From NCBI RefSeq assembly GCF_030816615.1, contig NZ_JAUSYD010000001.1, positions 6,284,501 through 6,348,500 on the forward strand: a stretch of 64,000 nucleotides of DNA, read 5' to 3'. The translations under genes and the position numbers were made by a program. The notes below the pieces were generated by a model, which worked only from the letters and a program-made list of their open reading frames with translations, was not told the origin of the DNA and did no database searches. Of the stretch, positions 41,698 through 50,185 are shown in pieces. The first letter of the stretch is position 1. Each line of letters opens with the position of its first letter. Source of the stretch: Streptomyces sp. B1I3 (lineage in GTDB: Bacteria; Actinomycetota; Actinomycetes; Streptomycetales; Streptomycetaceae).

Positions 41698-43185
41698 ATG
41701 GATTCCCTCAACTCCCTCATCGACGGCTTCGGCACGGCGCTCACGCCGGTCAACCTGCTCTGGGCCGCGCTCGGCGTCCTGCTCGGCACGGCGATCGGCG
41801 TACTCCCCGGCATCGGACCAGCCATGGCCGTCGCCCTGTTGCTGCCGGTGACGTACGGGCTCGAACCGACCGGCGCCTTCATCATGTTCGCCGGGATCTA
41901 CTACGGCGCCATGTTCGGCGGCTCCACCACCTCGATCCTCCTCAACACACCCGGGGAGAGTGCGGCCGTCGTCGCCGCGATCGAAGGCAACCCCATGGCG
42001 AAGGCCGGGCGCGGCGCACAGGCGCTCGCCGCCGCTGCCATCGGGCACTTCACCGGCGGCATGATCGGCACGATCCTGCTCGTCATCCTCGCCCCGACCG
42101 TCGCCTCCCTCGCCGTCGACATCGGGGCGCCGGACTACTTCGCCATCATGGTGCTGGCCTTCATCGCCGTGACCTCCGTCCTCGGCTCCTCCCGGATCCG
42201 CGGCCTCGCATCCCTGCTCATCGGCCTCACCATCGGGCTCGTCGGGCTGGACCAGATGACCGGCCAGCAGCGGCTGACCTTCGGTTCGCTCCAACTGGCC
42301 GACGGTGTCGACGTGGTGATCGTCGCGGTCGGGCTCTTCGCCATCGGCGAGGCCCTCTGGGTCGCCGCACATCTGCGCCGCTCCACCGGAGAGCCGATCC
42401 CCGTCGGCCGCCCCTGGCTCGGCAGGGACGACGTCCGGCGCACCTGGAAGTCCTGGCTGCGCGGGCCCCTCATCGGCTTCCCCTTCGGCGCGATACCGGC
42501 GGGCGGCGCGGAGATCCCCACCTTCCTCTCGTACGTCACCGAGAAGCGGCTCTCCAAGCACCGTGACCAGTTCGGCAAGGGCGCCATCGAAGGCGTCGCG
42601 GGACCGGAGTCGGCGGCCTCCGCCTCCGCCGCCGGGACCCTGGTCTCCATGCTCACCCTCGGCCTGCCCACCACGGCCGTCGCAGCCGTGATGCTGGCCG
42701 CCTTCCAGCAGTACGGAATCCAGCCGGGCCCGCTCCTGTTCGAACGCGAACCGGAGTTGGTGTGGGGCCTGATCGCCTCACTCTTCGTCGGCATGGTGCT
42801 GCTGCTCGCCCTCAACCTGCCGCTGGCACCGCTGTGGGCGAAGCTGCTGCGGATCCCGCGCCCCTACCTCTACGCGGGCATCCTGTTCTTCGCCGCCGTC
42901 GGTGCGTACGCGGTCGGCGGGGAGGCCTTCGACCTGGTGATCCTGCTGGTGATCGGGCTGATCGGATTCGGGATGCGCAGGTACGGGCTGCCGGTGCTCC
43001 CCGCGGTGATCGGCGTCATCCTCGGCCCGGCCGCCGAACAGCAGCTGCGGCGCGCCCTGCAGATCAGTGACGGCAGCGTGAGCGGCCTGGTCAACACGCC
43101 GTTCTCCGTGACGGTGTACGCGATCGTCGTGCTCATCCTCGCCTGGCCGCTGGTCAAGAAGCTGATCACCCGCCTCCGGGCCTGA
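41698..43185 (+). CDS. tctA: Tricarboxylate transporter large subunit TctA
   Basis: A 495-residue, roughly 11-12 helix membrane protein. The family signatures are the two GLPG-like motifs: GVLPGIGPAMAVALLLPVTY near residue 40 and LGLPTTAVAAVMLAA near residue 320. YYGAMFGGSTTSILLNTPGE and AGGAEIPTFLSYVTEKRLSK also match. It carries substrate across the membrane using a cation gradient with TctB and the external TctC. The operon tctC-tctB-tctA is complete here. Confidence 0.93.
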   Translation: MDSLNSLIDGFGTALTPVNLLWAALGVLLGTAIGVLPGIGPAMAVALLLPVTYGLEPTGAFIMFAGIYYGAMFGGSTTSILLNTPGESAAVVAAIEGNPMAKAGRGAQALAAAAIGHFTGGMIGTILLVILAPTVASLAVDIGAPDYFAIMVLAFIAVTSVLGSSRIRGLASLLIGLTIGLVGLDQMTGQQRLTFGSLQLADGVDVVIVAVGLFAIGEALWVAAHLRRSTGEPIPVGRPWLGRDDVRRTWKSWLRGPLIGFPFGAIPAGGAEIPTFLSYVTEKRLSKHRDQFGKGAIEGVAGPESAASASAAGTLVSMLTLGLPTTAVAAVMLAAFQQYGIQPGPLLFEREPELVWGLIASLFVGMVLLLALNLPLAPLWAKLLRIPRPYLYAGILFFAAVGAYAVGGEAFDLVILLVIGLIGFGMRRYGLPVLPAVIGVILGPAAEQQLRRALQISDGSVSGLVNTPFSVTVYAIVVLILAWPLVKKLITRLRA

Positions 43186-43218
43186 CGCGTCGTCGGTGGC
43201 GGCTGACAGGATCACCCC

Positions 43219-44781
43219 ATGACCACGATCGACTGGGACGCCGCCGCCGACTCCTTCGACGAGGAGCCCGACCACGGGCTGCTCGACCCGGTGGTCCGCA
43301 GCGCCTGGGCGCAGCGGATGGAGACCTGGCTGCCCACCGTCCGCTCCGAGGTCCTCGACCTCGGGTGCGGCACGGGCAGCCTCGCGCTGCTTGCCGCGAC
43401 CCAGGGACACCGCGTCACCGCCGTCGACCGGTCCCCGCGCATGGCCGAGCAGGCGCGCGCAAAACTCGCCGGGACCGGCACCGAGGTCCTCGTGGGCGAC
43501 GCCGGCCGGCCGCCCGTCGGCGGACAGCGGTTCGACGTGATCCTCGCCCGGCACGTGGTCTGGCTGCTGCCCGACCCCGCGGCCGTGCTGCGCCACTGGT
43601 TCGCCCTGCTGCGGCCCGGCGGGCGGCTGGTGCTGATCGAGGGGGTGTGGGGCGGCGTGGGACTCTCCGCGGCCCGCCTCACCGCCCTGCTCGCCCCCCA
43701 CACGGAGCGCGTCCACCACGAGCCGCTCTCCGGCGACGCCCGGCTCTGGGGCAAGGAGGTCGACGACGAACGCTACGCCCTGGTCGTCCGCGCCGAGCCG
43801 GTGCGCCGGCACAGGGAGGTCGTCGACGTCCACCTGATCCTCCGCCGGGGTCCCGACGTGCTGCTGGCCCGGCGGGCCGGCACCGGATACGCGGACGGGC
43901 TGCTCCACGCACCCTCCGGCCACGCCGAGGACGGGGAGGACGTCCGGGAGGCGATGATCAGGGAGGCGGCCGAGGAGATCGGCGTGGTCCTCGATCCGGA
44001 CGAGCTCCGCGTCGCCCTGGTGATGCAGCACCGGGGGCCCGGCGGCAACCCCAGGATGGGCTGGTTCTTCGAGGCGGAGTACGACCCCGACCGCCCGCCC
44101 CGCAACACCGAACCGGAGAAGTGCTCCGAGCTCGGCTGGTTCCCGCTGGAGGCCCTGCCCGACGACATGGTCGCCTACTGCCGCGCGGGACTCGACGGCT
44201 ACCGCGCCGAGGAGCGCTTCCTGATCCACTGGCACGAGGACGGTGACACCGTCGGGTACGCCCCCGACGGGGACCGGCGGGCCGTCCCGGTCCCGGTGGC
44301 CGTGGCCCCCACCGGCCGCTTGCACCACATCGAGCTGTGGACACCCGACCTGGCACGGGCCGAGGCGGAGTGGGACTGGCTGCTCCGCGAGCTGGGCCAC
44401 GTCCCGTACCAGCGCTGGACGCACGGCCGCAGCTGGCGGCGCGGTGACACCTATGTGGTGGTCGAACAGTCTCCGGACCTGACGGCGCGCACGCACGAGC
44501 GGCTGCGGCCCGGGCTCAACCACCTGGCGTTCCACGTGCGGGACCGGCCCGCCCTCGACGCGCTGGTGGCAGTCGCCCCCGGCCGGGGCTGGCGGCTGCT
44601 CTTCCCGGACCGCCATCCGTACGCCGGCGGCAGCGGGCACTACGCGGCGTACCTGGAGAACACGGCCGGGTTCGAGGTGGAGCTGATCGCTCCTCAGGTG
44701 TCCGGCGGGGCCGCCGGGGCCGGGTCCGCGAGACCGCGCCCGGCCCGCCCGTCGGACGGCGGGACGCCGCGGACCCCTTAG
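43219..44781 (+). CDS. Methyltransferase-Nudix-VOC three-domain fusion
   Basis: A 520-residue protein joining three enzymes. Residues 1-190 are a class I SAM methyltransferase (VLDLGCGTGSLALLA, VTAVDRSPRMAEQA). Residues about 195-340 are a Nudix hydrolase with a complete Nudix box, GHAEDGEDVREAMIREAAEEIGV (G-x5-E-x7-REUxEExGU). Residues about 365-495 are a VOC/glyoxalase-type domain (LHHIELWTPDLARAEAEWDWLL; NHLAFHVRDRPALDAL). There is no frameshift or internal stop. Linked activities on a nucleoside-type substrate, or a resistance function, are possible. The last base pairs overlap the convergent DUF402 gene. Confidence 0.88.
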   Translation: MTTIDWDAAADSFDEEPDHGLLDPVVRSAWAQRMETWLPTVRSEVLDLGCGTGSLALLAATQGHRVTAVDRSPRMAEQARAKLAGTGTEVLVGDAGRPPVGGQRFDVILARHVVWLLPDPAAVLRHWFALLRPGGRLVLIEGVWGGVGLSAARLTALLAPHTERVHHEPLSGDARLWGKEVDDERYALVVRAEPVRRHREVVDVHLILRRGPDVLLARRAGTGYADGLLHAPSGHAEDGEDVREAMIREAAEEIGVVLDPDELRVALVMQHRGPGGNPRMGWFFEAEYDPDRPPRNTEPEKCSELGWFPLEALPDDMVAYCRAGLDGYRAEERFLIHWHEDGDTVGYAPDGDRRAVPVPVAVAPTGRLHHIELWTPDLARAEAEWDWLLRELGHVPYQRWTHGRSWRRGDTYVVVEQSPDLTARTHERLRPGLNHLAFHVRDRPALDALVAVAPGRGWRLLFPDRHPYAGGSGHYAAYLENTAGFEVELIAPQVSGGAAGAGSARPRPARPSDGGTPRTP

Positions 44782-45290
44782 GGCCGCTCGCCGACCAGTC
44801 CCGCCAACCCCTCGGTCCGGGCCAGGTGTTCGAGCTCGTCCAGTGCCCGCACGGCGGCCCGAGCCGCTACGGGGTCCCGGTCGGCGAGGCCGCTCTCCGC
44901 GAACTCGTCCTCGTCCAGCCGCAGGACGGACGAGCCGTCCGCCGACACCCAGAGGTCGAGGTCGAGGTCCTCGACCAGGAGTTCGTCGCCGCGCAGGACT
45001 GCGGGCCGGGTGACGTCGCAGTACCAGCCCTTCAGCACCCCACCACCGGTGCGGACCTCCTTCACCGCGAACCACCTGTCGCGCCAGTAGTGCTCCGTGA
45101 AGACATCGCCCGGCTCGAACCGCACGAATCCGAAGTCCCGGACGCCGGGGGCCGCCCACGGGGCCCGGACGGTGATGCGGGTGCCGTCGTCACGGACCGG
45201 CTCGGCCGGGTAGCGGATCTTGGTACGGCCTGCCTTGACCAGGGCGACGGTGAGAGTGGCCCCGGACCCGACGGGCGAGGGGGTGGACAT
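44778..45290 (-). CDS. DUF402 (FomD-like) protein
   Basis: A 170-residue protein of the DUF402 family, which includes FomD, a nucleotide-conjugate hydrolase of fosfomycin biosynthesis. Typical features are EHYWRDRWFAVKEV, the GWYCDVTRPAVLRGDELLVEDLDLDLWV strand with acidic metal ligands, and the helical C-terminus. ATG at 45290 follows GGAGGT six bases upstream; a start nine codons earlier has no good site. Its stop overlaps that of the convergent fusion gene by three bases. It is probably a small phosphatase or nucleotide hydrolase. Confidence 0.82.
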   Translation of the reverse strand: MSTPSPVGSGATLTVALVKAGRTKIRYPAEPVRDDGTRITVRAPWAAPGVRDFGFVRFEPGDVFTEHYWRDRWFAVKEVRTGGGVLKGWYCDVTRPAVLRGDELLVEDLDLDLWVSADGSSVLRLDEDEFAESGLADRDPVAARAAVRALDELEHLARTEGLAGLVGERP

Positions 45291-45490
45291 GACGTACCTC
45301 CGTTGCGCAGATGTCATAGCCGAAGCGCGCGTCGACGGCCGGCCTGGGGCCGTCCCCCGCGTCGTTCCCGGTACGGGGGTTCCGCGTCGGCGGGCCGGAC
45401 CTCACGAACGATCACCGTCATGCGGGGGACGGTACGCGGGAGGGCGGGGCGCCCGCCTCCGAATTTCCGGTGGTGGGGGAGAATCGGCCC

Positions 45491-45865
45491 GTGACCCTGA
45501 CGATCGCCGTTGACCCGGACTCCGCCACCGCCCCGTACGAGCAACTGCGCACGCAGCTCTCCGAACAGGCACGCTCGGGGGCGCTGCCCGTCGGCTACCG
45601 GCTCCCGACCGTACGCGGCCTCGCCGAGGACCTGGGCCTGGCCGCGAACACCGTCGCCAAGGCCTACCGCGCGCTGGAGGCCGACGGGGTGATCGAGACC
45701 CGGGGCCGCAACGGCACGTTCGTCGCGGCCGCGGGCGATGCCGCGGCGCGCAAGGCGGCGACCGCCGCCCAGGAGTACGCCGGTCAGGCCCGGCGCCTCG
45801 GCCTGTCCCGTGCCGAGGCGCTCGCACTGGCCGAGGACGCGGTCCGCGCGGCCTACCCGGGTTAG
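45491..45865 (+). CDS. GntR-family regulator (YtrA type)
   Basis: A 124-residue regulator. It consists almost only of a GntR winged helix: APYEQLRTQLSEQARSGAL, LPTVRGLAEDLGLAANTVAKAYRALEADG and VIETRGRNGTFVA. A short helical tail of about 45 residues follows and gives dimerisation. The small size matches the YtrA subfamily, which often controls ABC exporters, but no such operon is adjacent. The GTG at 45491 has GGGGGAG upstream. Its target is unknown. Confidence 0.88.
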   Translation: MTLTIAVDPDSATAPYEQLRTQLSEQARSGALPVGYRLPTVRGLAEDLGLAANTVAKAYRALEADGVIETRGRNGTFVAAAGDAAARKAATAAQEYAGQARRLGLSRAEALALAEDAVRAAYPG

Positions 45866-45933
45866 GCCGCGTCAGCCCCCGGAGCCGCGGGTCAGCCGGC
45901 TCGGGGAAGGCCTTCGGCAGTCCGGCCCGCGTC

Positions 45934-47028
45934 TCAGAGGTACAGCCCCGCGTCCGCCCCCGCGTCCTGCTTCGGCACGGATGCGGGGCCGCTGCCCCGC
46001 CGCAGCGCGTACAGCTCCGCGAGGGTCGTGCCCTCCCGCCCGACGCCCTCCTCGGTGCCCAGCCAGGACACCGACTCGGCGCGGGTCAGCGAACCCACCT
46101 CGATCCGGGCCAGGCAGCGGCCGGGCCTGACGACCGCGGGGTGCAGCCGCTCCAGGTCCTCGTTGGTCGTCACGCCCACCAGCACCTTGCGGCCCTGGCC
46201 CAGCAGACCGTCCGTCAGATTCAGCAGCCGGGACAGGGCCTGGCCGGCCGTGTGCTTGGCCTCACCGCGGATCAGCTCGTCGCAGTCCTCCAGCAGCAGC
46301 AGCCGCCACCGGCCCTTCGCCGAGCTGTCGTCCTCGCCGATGGCGATGTCCATCAGATAGCCGACGTCGTTGAAGAGCTGCTCCGGATCGAGCACGCAGT
46401 CGACCTGGCACCAGTCACGCCAGGACCGCGCGAGCGTGCGCAGCGCCGAGGTCTTGCCGGTGCCCGGGGGGCCGTGGAGCAGGAGCAGCCGGCCGGTGAT
46501 GTCGTCCGGGGTCACCTTCATCAGCCGGCCCATGGCATCGGCGACCGGAGCGGTGTAGTTGGCGCGGATCTCGTCCCACGTGCCGGCGGCGATCTGCCGG
46601 GTGGTGCGATGCGGGCCGCGGCGCGGGGAGACGTACCAGAATCCCATCGGCACGTTCTCCGGCTGCGGCTCCGGCTCGTCCTGCGCGCCGTCGGTCGCCT
46701 GGGCCAGCACCTGCTCCGCCAGCTCGGCGCTGGTGGCCGTGACGGTGACGTCGGCCCCGCGGTTCCATCGCGAGATCAGCAGCGTCCATCCCTCACCCTC
46801 GGCGAGCGTGGCGCTGCGGTCGCCGTCACGGGCTGCCCGCAGCACCGTGGCCGCCGGTGGGAGCAGGGTGGCCCCCGACTTCACCCGGTCGAGCGAGGAA
46901 CTGTGCGAGTACGGCTGCTCGCCCGTCGTGAAGCGGCCGAGGAACAGCGCGTCCACGACGTCGGACGGCGAATCGCCGTCGTCGACGTTGAGCCGGATCG
47001 GCAGAGCGGACTCGGGGTTGGCAGACAT
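45934..47028 (-). CDS. DUF5925/AAA ATPase
   Basis: A 364-residue protein. The N-terminal domain (IRLNVDDGDSPSDVVDALFLGRF) matches DUF5925. An AAA ATPase module follows with Walker A GPPGTGKT at about residue 188, Walker B RLLLLEDCDE near 250, and a sensor/arginine-finger region VVRPGRC. The glutamine-rich stretch between them is short. The ATG at 47028 is preferred since the conserved sequence begins MSANP; an ATG three codons upstream is possible. These ATPases of streptomycetes have no known partner. A chaperone-like or remodelling role is inferred only from the fold. Confidence 0.85.
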   Translation of the reverse strand: MSANPESALPIRLNVDDGDSPSDVVDALFLGRFTTGEQPYSHSSSLDRVKSGATLLPPAATVLRAARDGDRSATLAEGEGWTLLISRWNRGADVTVTATSAELAEQVLAQATDGAQDEPEPQPENVPMGFWYVSPRRGPHRTTRQIAAGTWDEIRANYTAPVADAMGRLMKVTPDDITGRLLLLHGPPGTGKTSALRTLARSWRDWCQVDCVLDPEQLFNDVGYLMDIAIGEDDSSAKGRWRLLLLEDCDELIRGEAKHTAGQALSRLLNLTDGLLGQGRKVLVGVTTNEDLERLHPAVVRPGRCLARIEVGSLTRAESVSWLGTEEGVGREGTTLAELYALRRGSGPASVPKQDAGADAGLYL

Positions 47029-47291
47029 GGCGTCCATGATCCGGCACGGCGGCAGCCCGCGCACCCAGGTTTCACCAGCTGCCCCCGTGCGTGCGGCGAT
47101 GACACACGCCCGGTTCGTCCGGACGCGAGTGCGGGCGCCCTCGACCCGATGCGCCGCACGCCGAGTCGGACTGTCGTTCGGTCAGCACGCCTCTGAGGCA
47201 CTCCGGTTCAACGTTTTTGGCATGGACACTTCCGGAAAGGCCGTTGGTGGGCTACCACGGAGTAGGCAGAGATCCTGCCCAAGGAGGTTCC

Positions 47292-48101
47292 ATGAAAATG
47301 TCCAGACTCGTGGCGTTCTCGTCCTCTCTCCTGCTCGGCGTCGCTCTCGCGCTGACCGGCGCGAGCGTCGCCACCGCCGGCGAATCCGTCCAGGCCGTCG
47401 ACTACGTGGCGCTCGGCGACTCGTACTCCTCGGGCGTCGGGGCCGGCAGTTACGACAGTGCGAGCGGTGACTGCAAGCGCAGCACCCGCGCCTACCCGGT
47501 CCTCTGGAAGGCGGCCAACGCCCCGGCCTCGTTCGCCTTCACCGCATGCTCGGGGGCCAGGACGGGTGACGTCACGGCCGGTCAGCTCGGCCCGCTCAAC
47601 TCCTCGACCGACCTCGTGTCGATCTCCATCGGCGGCAACGACGCGGGCTTCGCCGACGTCATGACCACCTGTGTCCTGCAGTCCGAGGCCACCTGCCTGA
47701 GCCGGGTCGCCACCGCCCGCGGCTACGTCGACTCCACCCTGCCCGGCAAGCTGGACGCGGTGTACTCCGCGATCAGTGCCAAGGCGCCCTCCGCCCACGT
47801 CGTCGTCCTCGGCTACCCCCGCTTCTACAAGCTCGGCGGCGGTTGTCTCGCCGGACTGAGCGAGAACGAGCGCACCGCCATCAACGGCGCCGCCGACTAC
47901 CTCAACGCGGCCACCGCCAAACGGGCCGCCGACCACGGTTTCACCTTCGGTGACGTCACCCCGACCTTCACCGGGCACGAGATCTGCTCGGGCAGCGCCT
48001 GGCTGCACAGCGTCAACTGGCTCAACATCGGCGAGTCCTACCACCCGACCGCGGCAGGGCAGTCGGGCGGTTATCTGCCCGTCCTCGACGCGAACGCCTG
48101 A
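47292..48101 (+). CDS. Secreted SGNH/GDSL esterase
   Basis: A 269-residue secreted esterase. The signal peptide (LVAFSSSLLLGVALALTGASVATAG) ends near residue 30. The SGNH blocks are ALGDSYSSGVGAG (nucleophile Ser), the glycine region in TGDVTAGQL, ISIGGNDAGF (Asn), and SYHPTAAGQ (catalytic His). It resembles Streptomyces lipases/esterases such as the S. rimosus lipase, with six cysteines for disulfides. AAGGAGG precedes the ATG. A hairpin follows the stop. It probably hydrolyses extracellular esters. Confidence 0.9.
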   Translation: MKMSRLVAFSSSLLLGVALALTGASVATAGESVQAVDYVALGDSYSSGVGAGSYDSASGDCKRSTRAYPVLWKAANAPASFAFTACSGARTGDVTAGQLGPLNSSTDLVSISIGGNDAGFADVMTTCVLQSEATCLSRVATARGYVDSTLPGKLDAVYSAISAKAPSAHVVVLGYPRFYKLGGGCLAGLSENERTAINGAADYLNAATAKRAADHGFTFGDVTPTFTGHEICSGSAWLHSVNWLNIGESYHPTAAGQSGGYLPVLDANA

Positions 48102-48185
48102 CCGCGCGTCCCCGCACCTCCCTCGCGCGTTCGCGCACATCCCTCGCACGCCCATCACCCGGCGCGCCCGGCCGGCATGTCCGCC

Positions 48186-48220
48186 GGGGAGGAGACTCCG
48201 TCCACCGGGGACTCCTCCCC
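48186..48220 (+). terminator. Hairpin after the SGNH esterase
   Basis: GGGGAGGAG (48186-48194) pairs perfectly with CTCCTCCCC (48212-48220) around a 17-base loop that can itself form a small CCG/CGG stem. It lies about 85 bp after the esterase stop. Confidence 0.6.
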
Positions 48221-48400
48221 GATCCCGGCATATCGGCACCGGACCGCCCCAACAGGGCCCGCAACATGCCGAATCCGGTAACGGGCCGTCAACCTCCGTG
48301 TACGTGTGTGCAATCCTGCGGCCGGGATACACGAGTGTCAGCGCGGGACGATAGGGTTAACCTGCCCGGGCCGGGTGCCCTCGTACGGGTGGGGAGTGAC

Positions 48401-48664
48401 ATGGAACAGATAACGGTGCGCAGCAGGCCGCGTGTGCCTGCCATTACATGCGGGAGCAGTGCGACCAGTTCGCGCCTCGACCGCCATCTCGCAGTGCTGG
48501 GCGGCCCCGCCGTTCCGCAGCGCGAGTCCGCGGAAGCGACGCTGCTGATGCTCGAGCTCACCTCGCGCGACGCCTCGCACACCCGCAGGAGCAGGAGCGC
48601 GCGCGTCTCGCTCTTCGCCCCGCTGCGGCGGCTGCGACGCTCGCTCTTCGGCAGCCGCCGCTGA
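48401..48664 (+). CDS. Small basic protein, unknown
   Basis: An 87-residue arginine- and serine-rich protein. The ATG has GGGGAG six bases upstream, and codon use is normal for the genome. The N-terminal half includes TCGSSATSSRLDRHLAVLGG; the tail is very basic (RRSRSARVSLFAPLRRLRRS). No signal peptide, membrane helix or known domain is visible. The 298-bp spacer before it contains GATAGGGTTAACC at 48350, which may be part of its promoter. It ends ten bases before the convergent CoA transferase. It might bind nucleic acid, but this is only suggested by its charge. Confidence 0.55.
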   Translation: MEQITVRSRPRVPAITCGSSATSSRLDRHLAVLGGPAVPQRESAEATLLMLELTSRDASHTRRSRSARVSLFAPLRRLRRSLFGSRR

Positions 48665-48674
48665 CCGACGGCTG

Positions 48675-49907
48675 TCACCACCGGGCCGGCCCACCGCTCG
48701 TTGCCGGACCCGCGATCACTCCGTCCCGACGCAGTGCTGCGCTCTGCTCGCCCGTCATCCCCAGGGCTCGCAGCGTTGCGTCGGTGTGTTCTCCCAGCGC
48801 CGGTACGGCACCCATCGGTGTCGGCGCCCCGCCCGGCAGGCCGATCGGTGGCAGCAGGGCACGCAGTGCGCCGACCGGGGTGGCCACCTCCCGCCACCGG
48901 TCCCGCGCGGCCAGCTGCGGATGGGCGGCGACGTCCGCGACCGTGTTCAGCCGCGCGCAGGCGATGCCCGCCGCGTCCAGCCTGGCCAGCGCCTCCTCGC
49001 CCTTCAGCCCGGCTAGTGCCGCGCCCACCACCGCGTCGGTCCGCTCCCGGTTCGCCGTCCGCGCGGCGTTCGTCGCGAAGTCCGGGTCATCGGCCAGTTC
49101 CGGCCGCTCCAGCACCTGCCCGGCGAGCCGGCGCCATTCACGGTCGTTCTGCACGGAGAGCAGCAGTTGTTCCCCGTCCGCGGTGCGGTACGCGTCGTAC
49201 GGGGCGATGACCGCATGGGCGAGGCCCGTGCGCGCCGGCGCCACGCCGCCGTGCATCCCGTGGTGCAGCGGATGCCCCATCCACTCGGCCAGGGCGTCCA
49301 GCATCGAGATCTCCACCGGGCCGCCGCGTCCCGTGGTGGCCCTCCTCAGCAGTGCGGCGAGCACGCCGGAGAACGCGTACATCGCCGCCGCGATGTCGGC
49401 GGCGGGGACGCCCGCCTTCACCGGCTGTGCGGGGGTCCCCGTGACGGACACCAGGCCCGCCTCGCACTGGACGAGCATGTCGTAGGCCCGCCGGTGCGCG
49501 TACGGCCCGTCCGGCCCGTACCCCGAGATGTCCACGGCCACCAGACGGGGGTGCGCGGCGCAGAGGGTGGCGGCGTCCAGACCGAGCCGGGCGGCCGCCC
49601 CCTGCGCGAGGTTCTGTACGAACACGTCCGCGTCCTGGACGAGCCGGCGGACCACGTCCAGACCGCGCGGGTCCTTGAGGTCGACGGCCACGGACTCCTT
49701 GCCGCGGTTGCACCACACGAAGTGGGAGGCGAGCCCGCCCGCCGCGGTGTCGTAGCCGCGGGCGAAGTCGCCCCCGTCCGGACGTTCGATCTTGATGACC
49801 CTGGCGCCCAGATCGGCGAGCTGCCGGGTGGCGAACGGGGCGGCGACGGCCTGCTCGACGGCGACGACGGTGATCCCGTCCAGGGGGAGGGGCTGAGTGC
49901 TGCTCAT
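48675..49907 (-). CDS. CaiB/BaiF-type CoA transferase
   Basis: A 410-residue family III CoA transferase. Landmarks are VVAVEQAVAAPFATRQLADLGARVIKIERPDGGDFARGYD, the CoA-binding WCNRGKESVAVDLKDPRG, the catalytic Asp region AYDMLVQCEAGLVSVTG, and VEISMLDALAEWMGHPLHHG. The enzyme moves CoA between acyl groups through an Asp-anhydride. No dehydrogenase or thiolase partner lies beside it, so its substrate is unclear. The start ATG at 49907 is preceded by a weak GGG site. Confidence 0.88.
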   Translation of the reverse strand: MSSTQPLPLDGITVVAVEQAVAAPFATRQLADLGARVIKIERPDGGDFARGYDTAAGGLASHFVWCNRGKESVAVDLKDPRGLDVVRRLVQDADVFVQNLAQGAAARLGLDAATLCAAHPRLVAVDISGYGPDGPYAHRRAYDMLVQCEAGLVSVTGTPAQPVKAGVPAADIAAAMYAFSGVLAALLRRATTGRGGPVEISMLDALAEWMGHPLHHGMHGGVAPARTGLAHAVIAPYDAYRTADGEQLLLSVQNDREWRRLAGQVLERPELADDPDFATNAARTANRERTDAVVGAALAGLKGEEALARLDAAGIACARLNTVADVAAHPQLAARDRWREVATPVGALRALLPPIGLPGGAPTPMGAVPALGEHTDATLRALGMTGEQSAALRRDGVIAGPATSGGPARW

Positions 49908-50074
49908 GAGACCCGTGCATACCGTCTGCGCGGCGGCCTTGTCACGCGTGGCCGCGACCGGCGCACGCTCGCCGCACCCGCGGTCCGCCCCCGCACCGGC
50001 ACCTGCGACCCGCCCGGGCACCCGCGATCCGCCCCGGCCTCTGTGACCACCCCCGGCACCTGCGAGTCGCCGCG

Positions 50075-50166
50075 ACGCCGATCCCCGGCGCCTGTGACAC
50101 CCCCTCCGGAACGCCGATCCCCGGTGCCTGTGACCCCTCCGGAACGCCGAACCCCCGCACCTGCGA
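50075..50166. repeat. Degenerate 33-36-bp repeats
   Basis: Units starting ACGCCGATCCCCGG and ending CCTCCGGA occur at 50075-50110 and 50111-50143, with a partial copy from 50144. The whole 49908-50185 gap is a CCCG/CCTG-rich, repeat-like spacer with no gene. Confidence 0.65.
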
Positions 50167-50185
50167 ATACCACCCGCCCCCGCCG

